This document shows positions 7,405 to 15,815 of a stretch of 35,580 bases of DNA, piece by piece. The DNA lies in the IMG/VR virus record IMGVR_UViG_3300042465_003644, positions 1 through 35,580 of that record. One strand, 5' to 3'. The position numbers and the translations under genes were made by a program. Each line of letters starts with the position of its first letter. Position 1 is the stretch's first letter. Source of the DNA: a virus. The notes under the pieces are model-generated. The model made no database searches. It was not told the DNA's origin and was given only the letters and a program-made list of their open reading frames with translations.

Positions 7405-7581
7405 ATGTCCAATCACGAAACACTTGTCAATCTTTTCGAAACTTATGTAAAAGAGAACGAAAAATTTGCAGAAAAAGGCGTAAAAGCCGCTGGAACAAGA
7501 GCAAGAAAAGCATTAGCCGAATTTACCAAAGTAGCAAAAGAACGTAGAAAAGAAATTCAGGATCAAAAGACGGCAGAATAA
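7405..7581 (+). CDS. Histone H1-like (Hc1-type) small basic protein
   Basis: 58 aa starting MSNHETLVNLFETYVKENEK, then KAAGTRARKALAEFTKVAKE, then RRKEIQ. This resembles the helical N-terminal region of the chlamydial Hc1 histone-like family (KAAxxRxRKxxxxLxKxxKxxRKE), but lacks its long Lys/Arg tail. Proposed role: DNA or RNA binding, perhaps condensing DNA or acting in the head; this is inference. The ATG at 7405 is chosen over the upstream in-frame ATG at 7348 because TTGAGGAAC just before it is a good ribosome-binding site and the family begins here. It lies 3 bases before gp25 and is the first gene behind a late promoter, so it should be abundant late in infection. Confidence 0.65.
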   Translation: MSNHETLVNLFETYVKENEKFAEKGVKAAGTRARKALAEFTKVAKERRKEIQDQKTAE

Positions 7582-7584
7582 TAT

Positions 7585-7962
7585 ATGGCATCAGCATTTT
7601 CCGACTTACCTCTAAGTTTTAAGGTTAATCCTATTACAGGAGATGTACCTCCTGCGCGTAATGAAAGTGCAGTTAAAAAGGCGTTGATTAATCTAATCAA
7701 AACGCCAGTCGGAACTCGCCCATTTGCTCCAGAATACGGGTCAAGAGTTTATGACTATTTGTTTGAACCCGCAGATTCGCAAACAGAATTACGTTTGAAC
7801 GATGACATAGCACAATGCATTGAACGATTTGAACCTAGAGCGCAAGTAGTAGCAATCGAATCAAGTATTCAGGAAAATGGTATTGAAATAAAAGTAGAAT
7901 ATTATGTCGTGAATGTACCAACTTTACAACAACTAGAAACAGTAATCACAAGAACGGCATAA
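7585..7962 (+). CDS. 25: Baseplate wedge protein gp25
   Basis: Part of the wedge core that contacts sheath and hub. The 125-aa product has the gp25-like (GPW/gp25) fold signature. It starts FSDLPLSFKVNPITGDV, then has NESAVKKALINLIKTPVGTRPFAPEYGSRVYDYLFEP (27-63), the conserved core with the P-G-x-R-P-F-x-P-x-x-G-S motif, and ends with a beta strand (EIKVEYYVVN). Length is normal (T4 132 aa). It sits 3 bases after the histone-like gene and 4 before gp6, in the T4 order 25-6-7. Confidence 0.9.
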   Translation: MASAFSDLPLSFKVNPITGDVPPARNESAVKKALINLIKTPVGTRPFAPEYGSRVYDYLFEPADSQTELRLNDDIAQCIERFEPRAQVVAIESSIQENGIEIKVEYYVVNVPTLQQLETVITRTA

Positions 7963-7966
7963 ACAA

Positions 7967-9784
7967 ATGGCTACACCTACAAATTTAAAAATTGATGGCG
8001 TAAATTTTCAGCAGATTAGGGAAAACTTCAAGAACTATCTGAAGAATCAAGATCAGTTTAAAGACTATAACTTTGATGCTTCTGGTATTTCTACGCTACT
8101 TGACATTTTAACTTTTAACACATATTACAATTCGTTCTATGTGAACATGGTTGCGACCGAATCAAATCTGAATACAGCACAGCGCAGAAATTCAATTGTA
8201 AATCTCGCTGGTAGTTTGAATTATGTGCCAAGATCAACAACTGCGGCAAAAATTAAAGGTACAATTAAACTGACTGCAACCGGGTCACCACCTTCAATTA
8301 CGCTTCCTCAATACACTCGCTTTGATGCAGTTTATGAAGGTATAACTTATTCCTTCTTAACACAAGAACCTTTAACATTTACATCAAGTTCAAGTTACAC
8401 GTTGAGCAACATTGAGTTAATTCAAGGACGTTATGTTCAAGAAAGATATACAGTCAACCTTGATGATGGAACACAAAGATTTTTAATCAACAATCCAAAA
8501 GTAGACACCGCAACTTTATTGGTTCGCGTTCAAACTTCTTCAACAATTGGCACACTTAGAGTTTTTGAAAATCCAACTAACCTTGTTGAAGTTGGAGCAA
8601 CTACTCGCGCATATTTTATAAAAGAAGTAGAAGATGGTAAGTATGAAGTAACTTTTGGTGATGATGTTATTGGCGAAGCACTTGATAATGATAACATCGT
8701 CATTATGGATTATATTGTAACTGAAGGTGCATCTGCTAATCAAATTCGTGAGATAACTTTAGCGTCCACTATTGCAAATGTTCAAGACGCACTATTTACT
8801 GCAAGTGATGTTTCATTAGGTGGTGAAGATAGAGAAACGCCAGAAAGAATTAAATTTGCCGCACCAAAGTTTTATACCGCACAGAATCGTGCAGTTACAG
8901 TAGAAGACTATCGTGCAATTCTTTTAAACGCGCCGAACGTGGGTTCAGTAGCAGTATGGGGCGGAGAAGATAATGATCCTCCATTCTATGGCAAAGTTTT
9001 TATTGCAGTAAAACCTGTAGTCGGTGAGCAATTAACAACTACAGAAAAAGATAGTATTGTCAGAACTATTCTTAAAAGTAAAAAGATTTTGACTGTTCAG
9101 AATGAAATAGTTGATCCTGAATTTATTTTTATTTCTATTGTGGCAGACATAAAATACGATCCAGAACAAACCGTTGCAACTCAAGATAGCGTACAATCAA
9201 AGATACTTGATACGATTAAATTGTACAATGATACAGACATTAATCAATTTTCAAAATATCTACGCTATTCAAAACTATCACGTTTGATTGATACCTGTGA
9301 GCGTTCAATTCTAAGTTCCGAATTGACACTATCAATGTATAAAGAAATTGATTTGCAATTGGGACAATCATCACGTTATGTAATTAACTTTTCAAATAGC
9401 GTTTCAAAAACAACCGTTGGTCGTTTATCAAGTTTTGGCTATGGTCAAGGCGGCGCAATTACTTCAGGTGCATTTACATATCAAGGATTTGCAAATTGTT
9501 TTCTAGAAGACAACAATGGTATTCTTCGCGTATTCCGTAGAGTAGAACAAAATATTTTTGGTGTTGCACAAAACGTAGGTACAATAGACTATGATACTGG
9601 TCAACTTATTCTAAATGACTTTAATCCTACAGCCATTGCGGCTGGTGGTGTTACTCTTAAAATTTTTGCTATACCTTCAGGTAACGACATTCTGCCATTA
9701 AGAGGGCAAATTGTTAGCATTCGTGACGAAGACATTACGATTAATCTAACAAACGACAAAACAATTAGCCTTGTAAGAAGATAA
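7967..9784 (+). CDS. 6: Baseplate wedge protein gp6
   Basis: gp6 dimers form the ring that joins the wedges. The 605-aa protein begins LKIDGVNFQQIRENFKNYLK, DQFKDYNFDASGISTLLDILTFNTYYNSFYVNMVATESNL (35-76), the highly conserved N-terminal helices of T4-like gp6. The baseplate J-like core includes KFAAPKFYTAQNRAVTVEDYRAI (about 297-319) and SVAVWGGEDNDPPFYGKVFIAV. The C-terminal part has ADIKYDP and DINQFSKYLRYSKLSRLID. T4 gp6 is 660 aa. A short beta-rich tail follows (GNDILPLRGQIVSIRDEDI). No ribosome-binding site stands out; the gene lies 4 bases after gp25 and is probably coupled to it. Confidence 0.9.
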   Translation: MATPTNLKIDGVNFQQIRENFKNYLKNQDQFKDYNFDASGISTLLDILTFNTYYNSFYVNMVATESNLNTAQRRNSIVNLAGSLNYVPRSTTAAKIKGTIKLTATGSPPSITLPQYTRFDAVYEGITYSFLTQEPLTFTSSSSYTLSNIELIQGRYVQERYTVNLDDGTQRFLINNPKVDTATLLVRVQTSSTIGTLRVFENPTNLVEVGATTRAYFIKEVEDGKYEVTFGDDVIGEALDNDNIVIMDYIVTEGASANQIREITLASTIANVQDALFTASDVSLGGEDRETPERIKFAAPKFYTAQNRAVTVEDYRAILLNAPNVGSVAVWGGEDNDPPFYGKVFIAVKPVVGEQLTTTEKDSIVRTILKSKKILTVQNEIVDPEFIFISIVADIKYDPEQTVATQDSVQSKILDTIKLYNDTDINQFSKYLRYSKLSRLIDTCERSILSSELTLSMYKEIDLQLGQSSRYVINFSNSVSKTTVGRLSSFGYGQGGAITSGAFTYQGFANCFLEDNNGILRVFRRVEQNIFGVAQNVGTIDYDTGQLILNDFNPTAIAAGGVTLKIFAIPSGNDILPLRGQIVSIRDEDITINLTNDKTISLVRR

Positions 9785-9785
9785 A

Positions 9786-12700
9786 ATGACTGATAAAGTC
9801 TATTACAATCCAACTCTTGGACTCCAAAACATCACGCCTGCGCTTGATGATGAAACCTTTTTGTTTTTTCTCAGCGCATACTATGATTGGATGCAAACAA
9901 CAGACATTACCTTTAACGGTGCGTCTGGTGCATTCTCAAACGGCGAGATAATTACAGGGCAAGATTCAAGAGCGACAGCAACAATTCGTTATGTAGGATC
10001 AAACACAATTACTGTCTCAATGAAGACAGATGTTCCTTTTGATCTTAATGAAGAAATAGTCGGCGGCACAAGTGCAAATTCTGCATTTGTTCTAGAACTT
10101 TCAGATAATGTGTTGCGTACAGCATCTCGCATTCGCGAAAACAAGAATAACGAAAAAGCACAAGGTCAATTTTTAGAGTACCTTAAAGGTGAACTAAACA
10201 AAGGCATTCCAGTTAAAACTTCTGCTGATAGAAGAAGACTGATTGCACAACTAAAAGATTTTTTCAAATCAAAGTCTACTGAAGAAGCATACACATTTCT
10301 TTTCAGAGCGTTGTTTAACGAAACAATTGAGATTCGTTATCCTGGCGATGACTTGCTACGAGTTTCAGATGGTAACTTTTTAAAGCAAAGTACTATTCGT
10401 ATTAATGAACGCGCCACCGTCCAAAAAATGGGCGAGGCAAATGTTGTTTCTGGAAACAATCTTGTAGTTGGTACAAACACAGACTTTTTAATATTCTCGA
10501 CAGCCGATCATTTTAAAATTGGTACTCAACAAGCAGTTGTATCAAATGTTGTCAATGCGACACACATGTTTGCGACAACAAATTTTGTAACAACTGCAAA
10601 CAATCAATTTGTTTATGAATTAATACCAACAGATATTTTTGCACTAAAAAACAAAACCATTCGAGGCAGAACCTCAGGTGCTATTGGTGTTGTTGCAGAC
10701 GTTCGCGCATCTACTCTTGGCGGTAAATCTTATGCTGACGTTATCCTTCGATTAATTTCTGGTGGATTTACAGCAAACGAAATTATTGAAGACATTGATA
10801 GTCCTTCATCAAATGTTATTGTGTATGGCGTTGTAAGCGATATTAACATTAACGATGGTGGTACTGGTTACGCAGTTGATGATGAAGTTATCATTACTGG
10901 TGATGGTGTAGAGGCTACCGCAAAAATTACTTCCGTTTCTGAAGCGCCAATTACAAAAATTATTTTGGCTAACACAGGTATTGGTTATCAAAACAGTTTA
11001 AGTGCAGTAGTTAACAGCACAGGAACAGGTGGTACTGGATTCGCAGTTCGAATTGCTGAAATTGCAAACACATATACTGTAGGCGCAAACAATCAATACA
11101 CAGTTGGTGACACAGTATCATTAAGAATTGTAAATCGTGGTTCTGGATATGTTGCACTTCCTACAGTTACATTACAAGACACCGCAGTTGCATCACTAGG
11201 TCTTCTACATGATAAACTAATTCGTATCAATAATGCGGGTACATTGTATCAAGTAGGCGACCCTCTTGTCTTTACAAATCCAGTAGGATTTAGTGGCAAC
11301 ACGGCGGTTGGTCGAGTTGCGGCAGTTACAGAACGATGGGCAGAAACTCCAGTAATTTTAGTTGCGACTGAAATTGTTGAGCCATACAAAAATGAAAGTC
11401 TATTAGATGACTTTGGATCAAATACAGTTAGTGTCGAAGGTACTGGCGATGAAGAAGTTGGTATTCTCATCGAAGGTAGTTACTACGACAGACTAAAAAC
11501 AGAAGATTGGCGCGGTATTGGTCCGATTGAACGATTAGAACTTACATATTCAGCAAACGGAAATTACGCATTTGGTAGTGGATACTCTACAACCAGTTTG
11601 CCAACAGTTGTAGTTACATCTGCAAATGGCGTTGGTGCAAATCTAGAAGTATTCAATATTCAAGGTAAGAGTGCAGTTATTAATATTGATGCAAGCAATA
11701 ACATTGCAGGTATTGGTTCGATTCGTGAAGTTACAATTCTCAATCAAGGTATTGATTATACTACAGCAACTATTGACGCAACTGCTAAAGGCGATGGTAA
11801 TGCAAACCTAACCGCAGAGATTGCTGGTTTGTTTGTTGACTCAGGTCGCTTTACGAATGATGACGGTAAAGTAAACTACAAAGTTCTTCAGGACTCATTA
11901 TTCTATCAAGACTTTTCATATGTTATTCGAAGCGGTTTATCATTTGATCGTTATAAAGACATTGTTAAAGAAGTAGTTCACCCTGCTGGTCTAGAATTCT
12001 TTGGTGAAATTGTTATCACCAACACCATTTCTTTGGCAGCCAACTTCTCATCAGAAATTGATGCAGACCGCGCACCAAGATTTGCTTCTCTATTCTCATT
12101 CTTGTCATTGTGGGAAGGTTACGGATTACCTCCACCAGTACAAACTTCAATTATTGTCAAGATCAAGCCAGTTGTTTCTTATGTTGATCAAGCAGTACTC
12201 AACTTGCCTGAACAAGACGGCGGAACAATTCAAGTTGAAATTAATCCTACAATTAATGTTGGTGCAATCACTCATACTGAGTATCGCCCAATTCTTTCAC
12301 CAGTCATTGATGTTGGTATTTTTGGTGCCGCAAATGTTACAGTCATTCCTGTATCTCCAGGCGCAAGCGAATACGAACTTATTCTTGCTGGCGCATCTCT
12401 ACCTGCTACATTTGATCCTTCTGGTGCAGTTAGAGAAATTAATATTGAACCGATTGTTATCAATCAAGCCGCGACTGTTATTGAGTCTACCGATCCAGGT
12501 CTTAAAGGACCACTACAATTTTGGCTTGGTCCACTCAATGTTTCCGCAGAGTTTATTTTCTCAGCGGTGGCACCAAGAACAGAAGTTTCTGGTGGCATAG
12601 GAATAATCGTATCAACATCTACATTTACGGATTCAGAATATAACGTAGAGATTCCTATCTTTGTCGGTCTGGCACCAACAATTATACCGTCAGATCAAAT

Positions 12701-14435
12701 TGCTACACCTAAGTTTTTCAAGACAGAAATTAACACCGCACCTCAGCCTAGTACTTTGTATAAGGTTGAAATTAATTCTATCTTCACAAGACTTCCACCG
12801 CTCACATATGGCGATTTGATTATTGGTGATTATGCTCAGGATATAATTCTTTACGAAGCAGACACCAAATTCAATACTACATTGTACAATGTAGGTGCCG
12901 CTAGAAACGAATACAACATTGAGATTCCATCGTATATTGATGTTACGATGGGATTCTATAGTGCTATCACTACAATGCAAACTGATATTAAATCAGTTGA
13001 AATTGATATTGAGTTGCTACAAAGCGTTTCATCAAACATCAGAGCAAGTTATAAAATAGATATTCTTTCTGGAGAAGGAATTACAAAAGGAACTATTCCT
13101 TTCAAAAATATTCCTTTGGAAGTTTATTCAACAGAAAAGATTGAAGATTTTGCAACCTTAACATTTAATTCTGTTTCTCCAATAACATATCCAAATGCAA
13201 GAGCAAGAGTCGATAGTATTCTTGAAATTGATTTGCCAACAGTTACACTTACACAACCATTAAATGTTGTGCCAAGTGACTTTTTCCCTAAAATAAAATA
13301 CATTCAGCCACAACTAAACATTGGTGCTTTAGATTATAGCGAAATTGAAGTTAATGTTGAGACATTTGTAGATGCTACAATGGCATTCTACAGCAATATT
13401 GTTACAATTGAAACCGACATTAAATCAGTTGAAATTGATATTGAATTGTTTAATTCTGTGGCTTCGTCAGCAAGAACAAAGTATACAATAGAACCGTCTG
13501 CAACTAATTTGGTTATTCAAAGCACTCCGTTGCCTTCTATTGAGATTGAAATTCTTTCGCCAACAGATAGATACAAAGATCAATCTATTAATAGATTCGC
13601 AAATAATTCTATTGCAAGTTTCGACACCGAACCTATAGAAGATAGAATTGCTTTAGGTGCCGCAGGCTTTGTAAATGGTAAATATGATTATTATTATCAG
13701 CAAGCCCGTCTAAGACAGTTTAGAGATACTGAAACTTCTGTATTAGAAAATCTTTCATTCTTGGATGTATTTGGTGATGATACAGTACGCAAAAATATAC
13801 CAATCTCAGGTTCAGTAAATGTTCCGACTGTTATATACGATGATGTTACTTTACAAGTCATCAATGGACAGGAAATAAATAATTATGCGAATGCGCTATT
13901 CTCAGATAGTAGCGGATTGCGTCCTGTGGTATTTGGTTCAAGTAATAACGGCACTACTAACGGCACTATCACTTTCACAGTTCCAGCGGATGCTCCTAGT
14001 ACATTATATTACATCTGTCAATTCCACGGAATTATGCAAGGCGTGCTTTCAATTACAAGTTCATCTGGCTCAGGTGCTAACAATTACACCACATTTAATG
14101 TGACAAATTCTGGTGCGGCTTCTTATGTAATTGACGGCAACAATAACCCAACACTAACACTAGTGCGAGGAAATACATACTACTTTGCAGTTTCAGCACC
14201 AGGTCATCCGTTCTGGATTAAAACAAATCCAAATACCGGCACAAGTAATGCGTATAGCAATGGATTAGTAACCGGCACCAACTTTACGGAAGACTTTAAA
14301 GTCCGAGATTACATTATCATTGGAAACGAAAAATTCATTATTACAGATATTGCAAACTCGGATTACATGGAGATTAACGTCTCCGCATCACAAAATTACA
14401 CCAATGTTCCCGCTTATAGAGAAATTTTTGTATAA
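9786..14435 (+). CDS. 7: Giant baseplate wedge protein, gp7-like
   Basis: 1549 aa, half as long again as T4 gp7 (1032). The N-terminus is typical of gp7-position proteins in aquatic T4-like phages: FLSAYYDWMQ, RIRENKNNEKAQGQFLEYLKGE, FFKSKSTEEAYTFLFRALFNETIEIRYPGDDLLRVSDG (about 159-196). It is followed by a beta repeat (214-271), several Gly-x-Gly-Tyr repeats (about 350-480 and 640-690) and YSYVIRSGLSFDRYKDIVK-type helices (about 715). A long low-complexity beta region contains a duplicated 144-aa-spaced module (about 1050 and 1200). The C-terminus carries two halves of a cupredoxin-like domain in reversed order (about 1385-1495) and then a partial beta repeat. It lies between gp6 and gp8, as in T4. 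The structural role is secure; the C-terminal domains are unusual. Confidence 0.75.
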   Translation: MTDKVYYNPTLGLQNITPALDDETFLFFLSAYYDWMQTTDITFNGASGAFSNGEIITGQDSRATATIRYVGSNTITVSMKTDVPFDLNEEIVGGTSANSAFVLELSDNVLRTASRIRENKNNEKAQGQFLEYLKGELNKGIPVKTSADRRRLIAQLKDFFKSKSTEEAYTFLFRALFNETIEIRYPGDDLLRVSDGNFLKQSTIRINERATVQKMGEANVVSGNNLVVGTNTDFLIFSTADHFKIGTQQAVVSNVVNATHMFATTNFVTTANNQFVYELIPTDIFALKNKTIRGRTSGAIGVVADVRASTLGGKSYADVILRLISGGFTANEIIEDIDSPSSNVIVYGVVSDININDGGTGYAVDDEVIITGDGVEATAKITSVSEAPITKIILANTGIGYQNSLSAVVNSTGTGGTGFAVRIAEIANTYTVGANNQYTVGDTVSLRIVNRGSGYVALPTVTLQDTAVASLGLLHDKLIRINNAGTLYQVGDPLVFTNPVGFSGNTAVGRVAAVTERWAETPVILVATEIVEPYKNESLLDDFGSNTVSVEGTGDEEVGILIEGSYYDRLKTEDWRGIGPIERLELTYSANGNYAFGSGYSTTSLPTVVVTSANGVGANLEVFNIQGKSAVINIDASNNIAGIGSIREVTILNQGIDYTTATIDATAKGDGNANLTAEIAGLFVDSGRFTNDDGKVNYKVLQDSLFYQDFSYVIRSGLSFDRYKDIVKEVVHPAGLEFFGEIVITNTISLAANFSSEIDADRAPRFASLFSFLSLWEGYGLPPPVQTSIIVKIKPVVSYVDQAVLNLPEQDGGTIQVEINPTINVGAITHTEYRPILSPVIDVGIFGAANVTVIPVSPGASEYELILAGASLPATFDPSGAVREINIEPIVINQAATVIESTDPGLKGPLQFWLGPLNVSAEFIFSAVAPRTEVSGGIGIIVSTSTFTDSEYNVEIPIFVGLAPTIIPSDQIATPKFFKTEINTAPQPSTLYKVEINSIFTRLPPLTYGDLIIGDYAQDIILYEADTKFNTTLYNVGAARNEYNIEIPSYIDVTMGFYSAITTMQTDIKSVEIDIELLQSVSSNIRASYKIDILSGEGITKGTIPFKNIPLEVYSTEKIEDFATLTFNSVSPITYPNARARVDSILEIDLPTVTLTQPLNVVPSDFFPKIKYIQPQLNIGALDYSEIEVNVETFVDATMAFYSNIVTIETDIKSVEIDIELFNSVASSARTKYTIEPSATNLVIQSTPLPSIEIEILSPTDRYKDQSINRFANNSIASFDTEPIEDRIALGAAGFVNGKYDYYYQQARLRQFRDTETSVLENLSFLDVFGDDTVRKNIPISGSVNVPTVIYDDVTLQVINGQEINNYANALFSDSSGLRPVVFGSSNNGTTNGTITFTVPADAPSTLYYICQFHGIMQGVLSITSSSGSGANNYTTFNVTNSGAASYVIDGNNNPTLTLVRGNTYYFAVSAPGHPFWIKTNPNTGTSNAYSNGLVTGTNFTEDFKVRDYIIIGNEKFIITDIANSDYMEINVSASQNYTNVPAYREIFV
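12930..13470 (+). repeat. Duplicated module inside the gp7-like protein
   Basis: The stretch encoding MGFYSAITTMQTDIKSVEID (around 12948) recurs as MAFYSNIVTIETDIKSVEID exactly 432 bases later. The best-conserved 30 bases start at 12984 and 13416 and differ at only two or three positions, so the duplication is fairly recent or under strong constraint. Each copy is preceded by a short beta stretch and followed by an SVxSxxRxxYxI segment. Confidence 0.7.
13930..14270 (+). other. Cupredoxin-like domain halves in reversed order
   Basis: The copper-site half with C-x2-H-x2-M (ITFTVPADAPSTLYYICQFH; Cys at residue 1411) comes first. The half with the other ligand, GHPFWIK (His at residue 1474), comes after it. 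In the usual marine version of this domain, as I know it, the GHPFWIK half comes first and joins directly to NNGTxNGTITF. Here the halves are joined by SSSGSGANNYTTFNVTNSGAAS. All four candidate ligands are kept. Confidence 0.55.
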
Positions 14436-14438
14436 ATA
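14431..14438 (+). promoter_or_regulatory. T4-type late promoter, TATAAATA
   Basis: Exact late box overlapping the stop of the gp7-like gene and continuing as TATAAATAAGAGAG, identical over 14 bases to the promoter at 1847. It would start transcription near 14444, ahead of gp8. Confidence 0.75.
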
Positions 14439-14450
14439 AGAGAGACTTTT

Positions 14451-14510
14451 ATGAGTGGATTCTTTACCATAAACGATAAAATAGCCAGAATTGGCTCAAC
14501 AAGGAGATAA
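14451..14510 (+). CDS. Possible 19-aa leader peptide before gp8
   Basis: An ORF reading MSGFFTINDKIARIGSTRR begins about 7 bases after the expected transcription start and ends 3 bases before the gp8 ATG. Its last codons contain AAGGAGA, the ribosome-binding site of gp8. It has no clear ribosome-binding site of its own, so it may not be translated. Confidence 0.2.
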   Translation: MSGFFTINDKIARIGSTRR

Positions 14511-14513
14511 AAC

Positions 14514-15779
14514 ATGCCAGCAATTGCAACCAGTAAATTCAGAGTGCATAATGCAGAGCAGTTTCTAGAAGCATTTTCAGAAACCTCTAACACCATTATG
14601 TACCTTTTCGTAGGCGGACCAAGCGCATTCCCAGATGACGCTAACCCACCAACACCAACCAACTCAACCGCAAACATCGAATTCCAACCATGGCGCGATA
14701 CTTTCGGCGCAAAGCGTATTCAGACAACTGATGTTGTTCACGTTGTTGATCGTTATGATTGGACTTCAGGTACAGTTTATGATCAGTATGATGATCAAGA
14801 CACAAACATTTTAGATGACGATTTTTACGTTGTCACAGACGATTATAACGTCTACAAATGCTTGTGGAATAACGGTGGTGGTGCTTCAACAACAAAACCA
14901 ACCGGCACATCTACAAGCCCATTTGATACCGCAGACGGATACAAATGGAAATACATGTACACAATTACTACATCTGATGCGTTGAAGTTTTTGACAAACG
15001 ACTACATGCCAGTTCGTACAGATTCAACAGTAGCCGCTGCCGCAGTAAGTGGTGCGATTCACGTTATTCAAGTTACAGCAGGCGGTTCAACATATTCTTC
15101 AGCACCATCCGTAGCCATCGTAGGTGACGGCGTAAGTGCGGCCGCAACAGCAACCGTTTCAGGTGGTCAAGTTACCGCAGTTACAGTTGGTACAATTGGT
15201 TCTGGATATTCAAATGCAACAGTAACATTCTCTGGTGGTGGCGGTTCAGGCGCGGCCGCAAGAGCAATCATTTCACCTCAGTATGGTCACGGCAACAATG
15301 CCATTGAAGAACTTGGTGGTAAGTTTGTTATGATTAACGTCCGTCTTGACGGTTCTGAAGCAAACACTATTTCTACTGCTAACGACTTCCGTAAGATTGC
15401 ATTGGTTCGCGATCCATTTGAATTTGGTACAGCAACTCGCGCTGTGTCTACAAACTATCGTCAGACATATCGTTTCACAATCCCATCACCAAACGCAAAC
15501 TTCATTGTTGACGAAGTAGTAACTTCAGGTTCTAACACCGCAGTTGTTGTTGAATGGGATAGCACCAATAAGTACTTGTACACAACAAAACCAATGCCAC
15601 AGACATTTGCAAATACTGCGTCTGTTGTTGGTGCAACTGGTACAACTGGTACAATTGCTGGCATTGCTAACTCGCAATTGGAACCATATTCTGGTGACGT
15701 TCTTTATATTGAAAACCGTAGCCCAATTTCTCGCGCGGCTGACCAGATCGAAGACGTTAAACTAGTTATTGAATTCTAA
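14514..15779 (+). CDS. 8: Baseplate wedge protein gp8
   Basis: Wedge protein joining gp6, gp7 and gp10 in T4. The 421-aa product has the gp8 signatures: KFRVHNAEQFLEAF near the start, an aromatic YDWTSGTVYDQYDD stretch, DDFYVVTDDYNVYKCLWN, then YKWKYMYTI (about 143-151), and the ending GDVLYIENRSPISRAADQIEDVKLVIEF. T4 gp8 is 334 aa. The extra length is largely an inserted Gly-rich beta segment (about 183-254) with GSTYSSAPSVAIVGDGVSA and GSGYSNATVTFSGGGGSGAA, the same Gly-x-x-Tyr repeat type seen in the gp7-like neighbour. A strong AAGGAGA lies 7 bases before the ATG and a late promoter about 80 bases upstream. Confidence 0.88.
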   Translation: MPAIATSKFRVHNAEQFLEAFSETSNTIMYLFVGGPSAFPDDANPPTPTNSTANIEFQPWRDTFGAKRIQTTDVVHVVDRYDWTSGTVYDQYDDQDTNILDDDFYVVTDDYNVYKCLWNNGGGASTTKPTGTSTSPFDTADGYKWKYMYTITTSDALKFLTNDYMPVRTDSTVAAAAVSGAIHVIQVTAGGSTYSSAPSVAIVGDGVSAAATATVSGGQVTAVTVGTIGSGYSNATVTFSGGGGSGAAARAIISPQYGHGNNAIEELGGKFVMINVRLDGSEANTISTANDFRKIALVRDPFEFGTATRAVSTNYRQTYRFTIPSPNANFIVDEVVTSGSNTAVVVEWDSTNKYLYTTKPMPQTFANTASVVGATGTTGTIAGIANSQLEPYSGDVLYIENRSPISRAADQIEDVKLVIEF

Positions 15780-15815
15780 TCGTTATTATACTTAAACTTA
15801 TTGTAGAAAAAAAAT

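Noticed and set aside
12001-12600. A 199-aa plus-strand open frame inside the gp7-like gene
   Set aside because: Out-of-frame shadow with biased Leu/Gln/His content; the gp7-like frame is continuous through it.
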